Assembly (NCBI GenBank): GCA_946699065.1
Contig: CAMPDV010000149.1
Coordinates: 62,001 to 126,000, forward strand
Direction of reading: 5' to 3'
From: Loxodes magnus
Lineage: Eukaryota; Ciliophora; Karyorelictea; Loxodida; Loxodidae
DNA length: 64,000 bases
In this document: one piece after another, positions 12,917 to 25,569 of the stretch
Layout: the number at the start of each line of letters is the position of its first letter
Position numbering within the stretch: the first letter of the stretch is position 1
The notes under the pieces: generated by a model
Database searches by the model: none
What the model saw: the letters and a program-made list of their open reading frames with translations, nothing else
Told to the model about the DNA's origin: nothing
Position numbers and translations under genes: made by a program

Positions 12917-14545
12917 ATGTAAGTAATCGATTTTTTTAAATAAAAACGCTTTTATCTTTTCGCTTTCTTTTTTCTGATTTCTATAAGCCTTTTTAATTTG
13001 TTCATCTGATTGAATAGTTTACTTCTATGATTTGACAATTAAGAACAGAATGTTTAGTCATAAAAAAAATCTTAGGATTCGCCTTAGAATGACAATCTGA
13101 AATTTTAATTTATCGATTTGAATTCTAATAATGATAGTGAAGGAGTGCTTAATTTAAAATACAATTTGACTTAATTTGTTTCAAATAACTCTAAGTCAAT
13201 AACGACTCAAAGGAGATCAAAAAAAAAACATAAAAGACAAAAACTTGATTTCAATTGATGGAAAAATTAATCTGTAGAACAAATTTTAAAATAATCCGAT
13301 TTTACTTTTTTAAGATAAGTGATTTATTCTTAATGAAAATTTGGATTTGATTAAATTTTGAATTCTTCTGAGATTTTGCTAATGTATGACTAAATAAAAT
13401 AATGCAAGCAAATTGAATTGACATAAGTATACAAAAACTATAATTTCCCTACTAAAAGATTTGCATACTTTTCATCAACACCAAATGTATATGCTATTTT
13501 TCTTTTATAGGCTGGGATTCAAGCAAAGGTTTGTGGCTTTTAACCAGTTTTCTTTCTTTAAGGAAATCCTGAAGAATGAAAACTTCCTTTTTATAAAGAA
13601 ATTTATGACAAAATTTTAAGAGAAGGATTTAAAATAGTTTCTTACAATATAACTCCCCCATAATTTGTAAAAAACGATAGTAACAAATTTATAAGATGGT
13701 CTCAAAATATTCGATTATTTATTCCATATTTTTTTAATAAAAGTGATTACATATTTTAGGGAGATCCAGATATTATTTAGTTTGATTGTGATGAATATTA
13801 TAAACACAATTACAACTAATATAGATTTTACCATTCCTGATAAGATTTTTATTCAGCCTTCAATACTAAATTCACATTTTATAATTCTACAATCTTATAT
13901 AGATTACTCTTTTATTCTTTTTCATACTTTGCCTAGGATTTCGATAAATTTTATTTTGATCATGAAGAAATCTTCTAAATGTCTGATGATTAAAAAAAGT
14001 AATTTATATATAATTATATGGAAAAGCTATTTAAAACAAAAGATTAATGAATTAATTATGATGAATTATTTATATCTAGCAAGGCATAAGAATGATTCCT
14101 TTATCAAAATAATCAAACTTGACTTTAATAATTTTATAAAATATATGGAATTAATTCTACTAAGTTAATGTTCTAAACTTATTAAAGGAAGAAGAAATAA
14201 GTGTACTAAGTTTATGGAATGGCTCGACACCATGAAAAACGTGATTATTTTTAAAATCTTGAAAAAATAAATTGAAATGGAATGAAATATATTTATAGTT
14301 AAGTTAACTTTTTTCATTTTGGTTTATTAAAAAATTATTTCTTTAATCATCTTCCTTGAATTTTGACTGCTAAATATGGTTGCAATTTTAGAAAAGAATT
14401 GTAAAATATAGCTAACTTCTGAGCTAATAATAATTATAACTTTTCGCATTTTGAGCTTAAGTAAAAAAGTAATGCTTAATGAAATGATATTCTGGATTAT
14501 TTAGAAGGAAGAAAAAAGAAAAGCGAAGCTGAGAAACTTGATTAA
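12917..14545 (+). CDS. Type II membrane protein, putative Golgi glycosyltransferase (copy B)
   Basis: Starts MQVIDFFKQKRFYLF with a hydrophobic anchor at residues 10-34, then a polar stem with a basic patch (RRSKKKHKRQK) and the globular domain (SSTPNVYAIFLLQAG; DYIFQGDPDIIQFDCDEYY; VYGMARHHEKRDYF). The frame runs unbroken to the point matching the stop of copy A, but no TGA occurs there. The next in-frame TGA is at 14858-14860, so the true 3' end is uncertain and the end given is by analogy. From about 13430 to 14523 it is nearly identical to copy C, while the first 500 bp are strongly diverged. Family as in copy A: topology fits a Golgi glycosyltransferase; the assignment is weak. Confidence 0.65.
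13430..14523 (+). repeat. Near-identical tract shared with 27568-28661
   Basis: About 1.09 kb that by eye is roughly 95 percent identical to the direct repeat 14.1 kb downstream. Identity falls sharply on both sides although both genes continue homologously upstream at protein level. This is the pattern of gene conversion between paralogues. Confidence 0.7.
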
Positions 14546-14999
14546 ACATCTTAAACTTAAAAACTAAATATAATTTAAATCTTAAATAAAGAAATGAAAA
14601 TAATAATTTTTAAATAAATAACTTAATCACAATTAGTAAATTTTAAGGTTTTAAATTTATAAATGCGAATAAAATACTGTTTAGTGTGGAATCTTTTCAA
14701 TGTCTTTTTCATCTAAATTATTTAATTTTATATAAAAAATTTATAGATCTTCGCCTATTAATTTCAAAACTCATCCAGTTCACTTTATGATTAGATTCTC
14801 TTTTTTATTATTTTTTTCATTTTTCCCTTCTCTTATTTTTTCTCAATAAAGCTTTTCTGAATTCCTTCTAGTACTTTTACATTTTTTTCATTTTTTTGTT
14901 TTTTTTTCATTTTTTTATCACTAATTTTTGTAAGGTAAAAAACTTTAATAATTTTTTTTATCATATAAATATAAAATTAAAACTCTTAAATGTGGCTTT

Positions 15000-15725
15000 C
15001 TATTGGGGTAGAAGAACTCAAGAAAATAAGGCCTAAAATAAAATTACTAAACTAAAAAATCTCCATAAGCATGGCACTCTTCAAATCCACCACCTGAAAA
15101 GAGAAAATAACAATAGGTGAAAGACACTGAAATCCGCCAAACAAAATGTAAAAAAAACCACCGATTTAATAAGTAGGAACAAGCCAATTTAATGCTTGAA
15201 CAGATTGGAACGACTTGGACGAGAAAAACATAAAAAAGCATGGATACAACTCAAATGTTAAACAATATATAAACACTGATAATAAGCGAACATTGAAAAG
15301 ACTAAATGCAGAAAAAAGAAGAAGTTGAGAACCACATTGAAGATGATGAACCAGAACTGAGTGAGACAAGAGAAATTAATAAAGAGACTAAAAGAAAACT
15401 GTAATAAATTCACAAGAATCCTAATAGAGGATTGCATTCCATAAGAAGTAGAGAAAAGAAAATAAAAAACAGAACTAAACCAAAATAAATTAGACAACTA
15501 TGGAACATTTACAAAAGTCGATGGTGCCTATGATTGAAATTTCTGTAATAAGAAAAGCAGACTGGAGATTAAAGTAACGACTTTCTTTCTATCGAATGAT
15601 GGGAAAAATCCGACGGAGAAAACAAGAATCACCGAATGGAAGCTTATCTACTTTTAGAGAAAGGAGAAATTTACAGACGTTGAAAATTTTTCAAATTTCT
15701 AGACAAAAGGTAACTCAGTTTAAAT
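15000..15725 (+). mobile_element. Coiled-coil ORF, ORF1-like family
   Basis: Begins MALFKSTTWKEK, similar in feel to the MAGFKK and MAFKK starts of other family blocks. Another frame gives an acidic Lys/Glu-rich segment (KKEEVENHIEDDEPELSETR), then a basic segment and an aromatic tail (WWEKSDGENKNHRMEAYLLL). Function unknown. Not continuous in one frame. Confidence 0.4.
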
Positions 15726-16499
15726 AAAATAAAATATTTTTATATATATTTTTTCGTAGTATTAAATTAATTAACTACTTCTTCCCCTTTTCTAATCTTG
15801 AATCTGAAAATTTTATACTTACATTTAATCAGATTTTTATCCCTGATTTTCGTTTAGTAGTGGGGTTCTTTTTAATGTTAACTGTGTATCTATTTATTCT
15901 TTTTCTACTTTTAGATGGATTATTCTAATTTTAATGCAAGCTTTTGAAGATATTTAAATCTATTTATTAATAATTAAATCTTATGTCAATTTCTTACGAT
16001 TTATTAAAGTACTCCAAAAGATTTTATCTATCTTTCTTTATATTTTTCTTTTCTTTCAGTCTAATAAAACTTTTAAAAGCTGTTATAACTCAATTGTTCA
16101 GTCTTTAAAATCTCAGATATTTCCCAATGAGGAACTGACTTGATTTATTTGCAAAATTTATCTTAAGAATTAGAAATGTATATGATGAAATTTTTATTGT
16201 TTCTTTGCGTTTAAAAGTACTTCTTCATATTCCTAAGAAATTTTTAAAGACATTAAATTAATCTTAAAGATTCTGAATTAGATATTGTAAAGATTTCACT
16301 AAATATTTGTATAGTACAAAGAGAAAAATTATGGTAAAAGTACTAAAAAATAATTAATAAGATAAAAAGAAAAATAATTACTTTCATATAATTTTAAATA
16401 AATAATAATTTTTATAGAATTTAATTATAATTATTTTTGAATTACAACATATAATAATTATAATAATAATAATGAGTTATAATTATTCCACCTTCATTA

Positions 16500-16960
16500 G
16501 GTTCATCAATGTTTTAAAGCTTATTAATTGACCTAAATATTATATTTCCAATACTTTTCTGGATTATCTTCTTGATTTTGTGAAATATTTTAAAAGTCAT
16601 TAAGGACTTTTTATCAGCCAACTAGTCTTGGTTCTGCTTCTTCTGAGACTTCAAGTTTTTTCTTAATTTCTTATTGTCTTTATTTAAGTTTTTTACCTCT
16701 ACCTCAAGATCCAGCACAACTTTAATCATCTAATCATAGCTGTTTGCTGTTCGCTGTTGACTGTTTGGTTGTGAAATCAAGATTTCAAAATGTATTTTAT
16801 TTTATTGGTTTTTTTTAGGTTGGAATTTCACTTTGGTTAGCGACTTTTTTGGTGTCTTTTCCAGGTTTTAGTCTCTATAAAACTTCCTTAACTAAAAAAT
16901 TTTTAGAGTCGTGAAAAATCCTTATTTGGATATGGTACCTTTTATAAATGGATGTTATTA
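16500..16960 (-). mobile_element. Coiled-coil core of ORF1-like family
   Basis: Encodes IKVVLDLEVEVKNLNKDNKK at about 16.65-16.73 kb. This closely matches IKVVLDLQEEFKKLKKDNNK at 30.1 kb and VKVVLNSQEEVKRLKK at 31.3 kb, which shows that these blocks are members of one dispersed family. Flanking sequence is less clear. Confidence 0.5.
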
Positions 16961-16999
16961 AAATTATTTAAAAAATAATTTATCAGAAGATATCATCGT

Positions 17000-17767
17000 T
17001 CATTTAATTTAATTTTTTAATTTTTCTCCATATCCATTTGTATTAGTTCTAGTCGTCTTCTATCTTTAGGTCTTTTAATATCACTCTCATTTTATCTTGA
17101 AATCTTTACTTCTATATGATTCTCTCTTGATTTAAATATAATTTTTCTTTCTTTTGACTAGATTTTTTCAATAATTTGTTTTAAAGTTTTAAAATTTCAT
17201 AATTGCTTTTATATGTGTTTCTTTAAGACAATAGCGATTTTTCTTCTTTTTTGAAAATTTTTATGTTTGAATTTATTTTACTTTGATTTCTTCTTTTTCC
17301 ATTTTGCTGTACTAAAAAACTGATAGCTTAAGATTTATTATTATTGTCTCTAAAATTCGGCTTTATTCTTTTGACTCTGCTTCTAAATTTCCTCTAATAG
17401 GAGTTTGTCTAACTGAATTAATTTTGGTGATAGTTTCATAAACTTCGATTTCCTCTACATTAGATATTCTCAAATCCATAATATCTTTGAACTCATTGCT
17501 TATCAACTCCGTCAGCTTAAATTTTTTAACCTCTTCCTAGATGTTTAAGAAAACTTTGGTAAGCTATTCCATGTTCATCTGTGCAGAAGGATTGAATTTT
17601 GAGACATCTAGGATTAATGCAGAATTCGACTTTTTACTCGATTTCTCCGAGTGAGGCATTATTGCCTCATGGATAGTTTTCAGTAACTTCCTAGTCTCCT
17701 CATATTTCTTCAGGTTCCGTTTTATTATCTTCTTTGAGCGGCAAATAAATTTTCTAAAGTCTGACAT
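17000..17767 (-). mobile_element. Basic coiled-coil ORF
   Basis: Starts MSDFRKFICRSKKIIKRNLK. It stays open with TAA as Gln for about 150 codons (KVFLNIQEEVKKFKLTEL; ISNVEEIEVYETITKINS), then becomes a Lys/Arg-rich coiled coil. The M-x-FRK start recalls the MAGFKK start at 3631. Function unknown; may be the N-terminal part of the same family member as the block just downstream on this strand. Confidence 0.45.
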
Positions 17768-17769
17768 TT

Positions 17770-18770
17770 TTTTAATGAATGTTATTAAAAGAATTATTGG
17801 ACTTAATAAACAATATTGAAAATAATAAAAAGGATTAAAATTAAATAAAAATATTTTATATATTGATAGGGAAAATTGTAGGAAATAATTAATAAAAAAT
17901 TATATTTAATTTATTTATATTTGCAATACATTTTCGAAAAGAAAAAATTTAATTTAATATTAATCAAATAATAGAGATTTATTTTAGGAATTTTACAATA
18001 ATTAGTTATTTTTGGTAAAAGTTTAGAAGAAATACTGCTTTATATGATTAGATCTATATTGTTTAGAAGATAAAAACTTACTGATTTAGATAAAGAAATC
18101 ATAAGTTTTCTTAAAGATTTACTAAAGAAAAATGAGGAATATTCAATATGAATAATGAAAGATAAAAAAATTCTTAAAATGGAAAATAAGATAATTAAGT
18201 CGAGATTTTCAAGTACTTTACAAGAATAATTATGACTTAGAACAAAATTTATCGTGTGAAGAAAATAAAAACTTTAAAAATATATTTGATTATAAAATTT
18301 AGCGTAATTAGGCAATTAAATCCAATTATCAAAATATTGAAACTTTTATTTCTATTATTATTATTAAATATATAAAAGAAATTTAAATACTAATTTAAAA
18401 AAAATATATCTAAAACTTAATTTTTCAAAAATTAAAGTAGTTTCCTACTTGCATAAATATTAGTATGAAAAAAAATTTAAAAAAATAAAAACTAATATAA
18501 AAAAATATAGTCAGCATAATAAAAAAATTAAAAAATCTTTTTTAATAAGCAAAAATAAAGAATTCAATTAATTTAAATTAAATTAAATAAGAATTAAAAT
18601 TAGTAATAAAATTTTCCAGAATTAAAAAAAATTATATAAATAACTTAAAAATTCTTATGAAAAAAAAAGTATAAATTAAAAAAATAGAAAATGAAGAATA
18701 TATAATCAACCTAATAAAAATAAAAGTTTAATTTTAATTGAAATAAAAAAAAAATAATAACAAATTAAAA
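17770..18770. other. AT-rich spacer
   Basis: A/T-dominated sequence with no supported coding frame, RNA gene or repeat boundary. Confidence 0.45.
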
Positions 18771-18779
18771 GGATTCTTC

Positions 18780-19500
18780 TTTAGAAGGATCATAACAATT
18801 TTAAGTTTAGTCTAATTGGGTCTTTTCTTGCGAATTCTTTATTCCTTCTTCTTAAATTGTTGATAGCTTTCATTCTATTCTTTTTATTTAGCTCAGTTTT
18901 CTTCTTGTTCTGTTAGTCAATCCTTTCTTGCTCTTTTAGAATTATGCGTCTTGCAGCTCCTTTTATAATTTCCTCGTAATGTATTTTTTGTTTGTACTAC
19001 AATTCATTTAATTTTATGCATTAAAATAGTTTTCTTCAATAAATCTAACCTTAACTTGAGAAATATTTTTGGCTTAGTTTATTTCATAATTTTATTTCCT
19101 TTATTCTTTACTTTGTTTAAACTATTATCATTGTCTTACTATATGTCTTTTCCTCTAAAAGAATCAACATCTTAATATTCTTCTCTGATTATAGTTGTAA
19201 TCAGTTTTAAATCTCTTTCAATATTAATAGGATCCTTTTAAATTAGATTATTAATTATATATAAGATAAACAGGTAGAGCCATTATTTTATTTATTTTGT
19301 TACATGTTAACTTTAAATTCCGAATTTCTGTAATTAAAAAAAATTATTTATTTTGTTATCGAATTTTTATCGCATCTTATAGTAATGTTCTAATTTTTCA
19401 TTTAATTCAAAGACTTAAGATTTTAAGGTTTTATCCTCCGAGAAAAGTTTTGATATCTTTTTTTAGTAATTCAGGTTAATTTTGTTTACTTTTTGCTTTA
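18780..19500 (-). mobile_element. Decayed basic coiled-coil ORF
   Basis: From an ATG at 19021 a Lys/Arg/Gln/Asn-rich frame with several TGA and TAA codons read as sense can be followed for about 80 codons (EQEENWAKQKEQNESYQQFK). Sequence upstream of it is T-rich with a similar composition. No domain is recognised. Confidence 0.3.
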
Positions 19501-19859
19501 GAAGAGGATTTAATTAATTCTTTATAATAAAATAGAGAAAAAGAAGAAATAAACTATAATAAGATGTTAAGCTAAAGAAATGAATATTGAACTGAATATG
19601 ATAGAGATAATTAAATAGGTTACTAAAATGTTATATAATTAAGTAAAAAAGTAAAAATTTTAAAGAAAAAAACAGGGTGTTAGTAAAAAATAAATTGTTT
19701 TGAATAAATAAGTTAGAAATAAAAATTGTTTAAACGAATGATATCAAAACTATTTGAATTGAAAATTGAAATTTTATAAAATTATAAAAAAGAGTTTATA
19801 TAAAAACTTAAAATAGAAAGACTTAATTATAATAAAGTGAGAAAAATGAAAAAAAGAAA

Positions 19860-20190
19860 ATAAAAAATTCCTAAAAAGCATAACCAAGATATATTTTGTG
19901 TTTTAAGGAGATTTTATAAAAAAATGATTGGTGGAGATTATTAACTCTATAATCAGTAGATGGTTAAAAAAAAATATCTGAAAATGACTGAATTAAATAA
20001 AATACCATCAGTAAAGAAATGATATATTAGCAGCCATAGATATTTTATCCAAAAGGACGAACCTGGAGAAGGAATGTATGATTTCAAAGATTTTTACAAT
20101 GATTTTTGAGACTTTTATAGACTAATACGTGACAAGCCAATCAAAGGTGACGTCATATTAATAAATAATTATGCTATAAGATTCTTAAAA
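19860..20190 (+). other. Coding-like remnant related to 30.6-30.75 kb
   Basis: The stretch 20123-20173 aligns by eye with 30691-30738 (shared words around GTGA, CCAA, AAAGGTGA), so both are copies of one repeated sequence. The local frame reads DFKDFYNDFWDFYRLIRDKP. Function unknown. Confidence 0.35.
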
Positions 20191-21650
20191 TTATTCTTTA
20201 ACTATCTAATAATTCTAAGATAATTAAAAAAACATATAATAATTCTTAAGGTAATTAGGTATTAAGAAAGTTATTGCTAAATAACAGCAAAGGCATATAA
20301 ATATAAGGGAAAAAATAATCACATAACAAGATTTATCAAACACTATTTAAAAAGACAAATAAACTCTAAAATCATATTCTATTTTATGTTTAAGAGAATA
20401 ATAGTGATACTAAAATAACTTCATAATTTAAAAGGACTAGTAGAATTATGAACATTGTGCACAAGAAATCGTGAATTCACCGCTAAAAAATAATTAGCTA
20501 TGAACAACTAGTTAAAGTGGTGCTAAACCTTTAGTAAGAGGTGAAAAGACTAAAGGACAACAAAAAGTTAGAAGGGGCTTTATACAAGCAAGAAGAGTTT
20601 GATTTAAGACTGTGTACCAGAAAATAGATTTAAATGCTTTTTGAAGTATTTTATAAGATCGAAACAACAAATTTTAAAGCTAGCAATAGAAGAAGAAAGA
20701 AATTGAAAATAGAATAGAGAAAATAGAAGAAAACCAGCAAAAATTTCAACTTCAAGTTGAGATAAGAGAACAAAAAAGGGACCCAAAGATGATTGAAGAA
20801 GATATTATCAGAAAGCCTTAAAGAAAATAGAGGTAGATAAAGATTAGGAAAAAATGTTTTTGTTGTGGAAGCTCACGGTATTTATATTGGAATGTTAGAA
20901 ATTCTAGCAGAAAAAGACTGATCTATAGGATTCAAGAAAAACGAAGAAAGGAACAAGAAGAAGCAAGATTAAACCGAATGTATTGTAGTCCGAGTAGAGA
21001 AATATATAAAATAAAGAAAGATACTATAAGACAAGAACAGGAAAAAAGAGGAAGGAAAATCTGAAAAAATGCGAGTTTCCAATCTCGCTAAAATTGGAGA
21101 TTCCAAATATTTTTATTTAACAGCAAGGAGCATGAACTGGCGTCTTTTGAAGGGTTGAAATACCTCATTATGTAAAACTTAAATTTATATTATTATTATT
21201 ATTATAGCAAAGAAAGTTTAAGAAATTAAACTTAAATATAATAAAATTATGATTGCACAAATGGAAACAGAGCTGAACATATAAACGACGCTATGAGATC
21301 TCTTTCTTCAAGCCTTAAGAAAATATTTTGAATCACAAAAGAAACAAAACGTTAAGCAGTGATAAAGTTGTAATAACTTCTCCGAGTTTAGAAAATTAAG
21401 AAAAATTCTTTCATTGAAATTCCTAGAAGCCGTTTAATAATTTAAGTCATCAAAGAAACTTTAGTGGTTTTTAAAAGAAAAAAATTTCATAAATCATTAA
21501 AAATACATTAAAGAATAAAAAATGAAAATGTAAATAGTAAATGGAAATTTTATCCCTCTTCATAATAAATCTTTGAGTAAAATAATGTAATATCTTATTT
21601 TATCGAACAAAAACTTAATCAGTATAGTTATTTGCTTGAAAGTATTAAAA
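20190..21650 (+). pseudogene. Partial duplicate of the 32.6-35.8 kb gene, interrupted
   Basis: 20190-20460 and about 21205-21650 match 33060-33340 and 33350-33800 of the right-hand gene, with shared stretches such as TCTCCGAGTTTAGAAAATTA and CCTAGAAGCCGTTTAATAAT. The two pieces are separated by about 0.74 kb of unrelated ORF1-like sequence. The duplicate lacks the rest of the gene, and a further related piece lies out of order at 22.1-22.24 kb. A duplicated, rearranged and probably dead host-gene fragment. TAA/TAG Gln codons are still widely kept. Confidence 0.65.
20465..21200 (+). mobile_element. ORF1-like element inserted in a gene duplicate
   Basis: Lies between two halves of the partial gene copy. 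It carries a coiled-coil block (EERNWKQNRENRRKPAKI-type composition) and a degenerate zinc knuckle at 20855-20896 (KKCFCCGSSRYLYW) that keeps the C-x2-C and the Gly but not the rest. The relation to the family at 2593-3631 is inferred from this motif and composition. Confidence 0.5.
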
Positions 21651-22089
21651 AAATTAAATTGCTGCTGAAATTACTAATTCCTCTATAAAAATGCCTAAAA
21701 TCTTAAGCAGAGATAAAGAACTTACTGAAACGATTACTACTGGAAACAAGAACTTGGAAGACAAAATAAGACCGCCTGGGGAATTAAAAAAAATTAATAA
21801 GCCAAATGTTCTACAGTCTAGCTGGAATTATTAAAAGACTAAATTAACATAAAGGGATTAGGCGAAGCGAGAAGAATATGGAAATAAAACTTTAATTTGA
21901 AAAGACATTGAATATATAAAAAATATAGCAATTTTACCTATATTTTTATTAGTTTAAATATTTATTTATTTTACTTTTATGCTATTTTTATGTTATTTTT
22001 ATTTTCATATTAACTTTTATTTATTAATTATTTTAGAATAATATTTGCTAAATTTCTTGATATTTTGGTTGTTTAATTTAAGTTTAGAC

Positions 22090-22240
22090 TTTAATTACAT
22101 CCTTCCAAAAAATCTGAATTATAAAAGATATTTATCAAAATAATGATTAAATAAAAGACATAAATAGGAGTTATTTTCAAAAGGCAAGCTTTTTGATATT
22201 TAAGAACTTCAAGGGATTCTCTATTTGGCATGCAGTCTTC
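22090..22240 (+). pseudogene. Fragment related to 32.43-32.53 kb
   Basis: The segment reading ELFSKGKLFDI matches ELLSKGKLFDI at 32.48-32.52 kb, upstream of the large right-hand gene. Here it lies downstream of the other duplicated pieces, so the order is changed. Followed to 22330 by sequence without recognisable content. Confidence 0.5.
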
Positions 22241-22984
22241 TTGCAAGTTTTTCAAATTCCTATAGACTCTAGGATTCCGCTTACTCCTACTTTTTGGAAG
22301 CGAGAAAACCTTTACATAATCCTTCCATCTTTTTAATTAAAAAAAATGTAGTAAGTTAAATTAGAGTTAACAGAAAAAAATAAAGAAGTAAAAGATAATA
22401 TCACTCACTTAAAAAATCATGCTAATTGAATTTAGAAATTAAGTGTTATAAAATAATATATTTAAAAAAAAGAAAATAAAATATCTAGTATCTCTAATTA
22501 AATATAAGCATTTTTGTAAAATTTTTATCTTTATTGCTACTTTTTTTATTATTTTTAATATTAAAGAAATTGCTTATATTTATTTAAAGAGCAACTTTTT
22601 GCATCTCATTTCTTTATATCTAAGAAGAGATAGGCTTTACATTAAAAAATTTGAAATTTTATAAATTATTTAATACTAATTATATAAGTTATTTATAGTG
22701 ATATACTTATATTTATTCTTTTTTTAGTTTTTAAACTAAATTATTTTAATTTTTTTGATTTATCTATATCTTATCTTTTTCTATTTAATACTATGGTTTT
22801 TTTTCATAAAATTTTTAATTTTACCATTTTAAAACATTTATATTTAAACATCTTAGAAAGATTTTTGTGATTATTATTTTAGTTTTATTCATTATATTAT
22901 TTTAATCATTAAAATAATTGTAAATTTGACTTTAAAAAAATTTATATGTTTTTGTTAATGCTTAAATAAATGAAATTTTTCTTG

Positions 22985-23726
22985 AACACTCCCTGTGATC
23001 TTATTTATAGCCTTGCTAACTCATTTTCGATCTCCTGTTATTCATCTTTTAGCTTGTTTCAACTCTTTTGTGTTTCTATTTTATTATTTCTTTAAACTTT
23101 ACATATGCTCTAAGAAAATATTTCGATGATTTGCAGTAGTAAAACCGCTACTAAGACTTTATTTCCTTTATTCTTTCCATTTTTAGTGGTTATGATCGTT
23201 CTACTTGTATTATCTATGAAATTTACTTTTTAATTCCTAGTTTATCAATATTTTGATTTATAAGTTTCAATGCTTCATCCAACTTGGTAGCTTCTGTCTC
23301 TTTTTATTCTAACGAAATTCTAATGTCTCCCTTGAGTTATCAGAATTGTTCCCTTTTCGTTATGGAAGCTTCATGGTAATAATTATTTTCAATATGCTCT
23401 AATAGTTCTTGCTGCAATTTTAGCCTTCATATTTCTTGCTAGTCCAATTGCAACTTTAGATTCTTTATTATCTTGATCAGGTCACTTTGTTGAAACTAAC
23501 ATTTACTGTCACTAATGAGGCGTATTTATTTCTCTCTCTTAGTTTTTATTGAATTATCTCAAAGTATCAAATTTCTTAAGTTTAAAATCTAATAAGAAAA
23601 AAAATTTATTTTTTATGTTTTCTTTCTCTCCAAAGTTTTGATTATGTTTCTCTGGTTGCCTTTGAGACTTTATTCTGTAAGTTGCTCCGCTTTTTCCTTT
23701 TTATCTTTATTACTATCCCCAAGCAT
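22985..23726 (-). mobile_element. Coiled-coil ORF, ORF1-like family
   Basis: ATG at 23726 gives MLGDSNKDKKEKAEQLTEQS. Further along, IIKNLKLQLDQQEIWRLKLQ is a clear coiled coil. The frame is not continuous over the whole block. Assigned to the dispersed family by layout. Confidence 0.4.
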
Positions 23727-24277
23727 GAAGCTCTTCCATTTAAATATAAATTTATTGGTATAAATTATAATATCTTATTATTTGAATAAATAAAATTAGA
23801 TACTTAAAAGTTATTTTTAACCTGCTATTAAAGATTTACACTATAATTTTTAAGTTGCATTCGTTCCTCTAAATTACATTTATGCTATTTTTCTTTTTTG
23901 TATTTTGCTTGTTATTATTTTATACTGAAGAATGTTCTATTAGAATCTTTAGAATATGTTTATTTTATAAAATATATAAATGATAATTCTTAAATAATAA
24001 AGTAATACATAGTTGATAAATAAATTAAGATAAACACTAGCAAAAATGTAACTTTTCTTAAAAGACTATTATTTCCATGACGTTTAAATGCATTCAGCAA
24101 TAAAAGAGAAATGATAAAATAAAATAAAGAGTAAAGTTTTAAAATAACTTTTAGAGAGATATACTTTTGATAATTATTCCAGATATAAATTTTGTATAGA
24201 TCAAAATATTTATAATTTAATCTTTTACTTAAAATATACTTTTAATTTATTTGTTATTATATTATATTATATATAAA

Positions 24278-25140
24278 ATGGCTTTTAAGAAATAACAGAA
24301 CTTGGAACAAAACATTTAAACAGGAAAATTCTCTAAAAAATAAAAAAGTGAAATAATTAAAATGAGTGAAAGTGAGAAATATGATTGATATGACGAACAT
24401 TAACCACTTGGAAACCCAGAATTAAAAAAACTTCCGACACAAACTCAAATAGAAATATTATCTAAGTCATTAAAGAGTTTATGTTTAAAAATAGATACCT
24501 CACTGATAAAGTAGAAAATTAGAAAAACTAATAACGTCTTTACTTGGGGAACAATATTAATCATCATAAGAAATAGAAAACAAACTGGAACAAAGAATTC
24601 TTTAAATTTAATAATAAATTCAGGTTACGCCATTTTCGATTTAACAGAATTAATCAGATCCTATGGAAATAGAAAATGAAGCCTCAAATTAAAATAAACA
24701 GTAAACGTTTATTTAAAATAAGTAGTAAATTTAAATTAAATAAGTGTTACAGAAATAATAGGTTAAAAGAAGAATAAAATGCTACGTGTTCAATAAATAA
24801 CATCAATGAAAATACTGCTACTAACTAAGCGAAATTTAAAGAAAGAATAAATAAGATATTTTTAGAAAACTATTTAGGATATATCCAACATAAAGCGGAA
24901 AAATTTATAGAAAAAAATTCTTTAATTCAAATCTTAATCCTTGGAGAAATAATTAGGAACGCTACATGCAAGACCAAAACTATTCAGAATATTAAAGGAT
25001 GGTGCGCTAATGAAGTGCTACACCGCCTAACTAAGCCTAGTAGGAATTCAAGACAAACTAATAGAGACAAGCTGATAGAATAGGTCAGATGGCTGACTAC
25101 TAAGGCTTTAACTAAGCTTTTTAACTTTATCAGTTTTTAA
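24278..25140 (+). mobile_element. ORF1-like protein with degenerate zinc knuckle
   Basis: Starts MAFKKQQNLEQNIQ, close to the MAGFKK start at 3631. A Cys/His cluster at 24780-24818 (KCYVFNKQHQWKYC) resembles a zinc knuckle that is no longer canonical. The C-terminal part is Gln-rich with ERYMQDQNYSEYQRMVRQW and a tail ending near LYQF. Probably a family member, partly decayed. Confidence 0.5.
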
Positions 25141-25239
25141 AAAAAAATTATTTTCTCTTTTATTTTTACTTTTTTAGAAATTTCCCATCTAGTTTTGTAT
25201 TATTAAATGCTTAGTCATTATCATAAAATATATTTCTTT

Positions 25240-25500
25240 AATTTAGGTTAATTTTAACTAAAAGAGCTTTTGGAGCCGAAAACTCCTTTCCGATGAGACG
25301 ACTCGATGCTCTCTTTTTAAGGAATAACAGGGATTCCTGTTGTGCTCCAGACATAGATGTTAAGGAACTCCATTGCTATGAGCAGCCAGGTTTAAAGCAC
25401 CTACCAAAAGCGGATAATCTCAAAGACAGCTTCCCTTCGTAAAATACTCAATATCAGCTCCCACCATTTCTTCAATTATTTAAAATCTATTTCTTATGTT
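25240..25500 (+). other. GC-richer coding-like island, unrecognised
   Basis: Clearly less AT-rich than its flanks. One frame is open with well-mixed amino acids (ENSFPMRRLDALFLRNNRD, then CCAPDIDVKELHCYEQPG). It could be the C-terminal part of the ORF1-like element just upstream or a separate exon. I also considered a structured RNA but saw no family consensus. Confidence 0.4.
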
Positions 25501-25569
25501 TTATTTTTTATTATAGTATTTACGCATATTACTTTATTTATTTTTTATATTTCAATTAAATAAAAATTG

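Noticed and set aside
13440-13520. 24-nt GTATAT...TATAG segment as an intron in copy B
   Set aside because: In copy A the same place starts with AT and ends with TATAAG but the protein is conserved through it, so it is coding.
15047-15497. Three overlapping minus-strand hydrophobic ORFs
   Set aside because: They are Phe/Leu/Ser-rich shadows of the plus-strand Lys/Glu coiled-coil block at the same place.
25255-25440. Structured RNA (hammerhead-like CCGATGAG word) in the GC-richer island
   Set aside because: The conserved ribozyme core could not be completed, and a long open coding frame explains the composition better.
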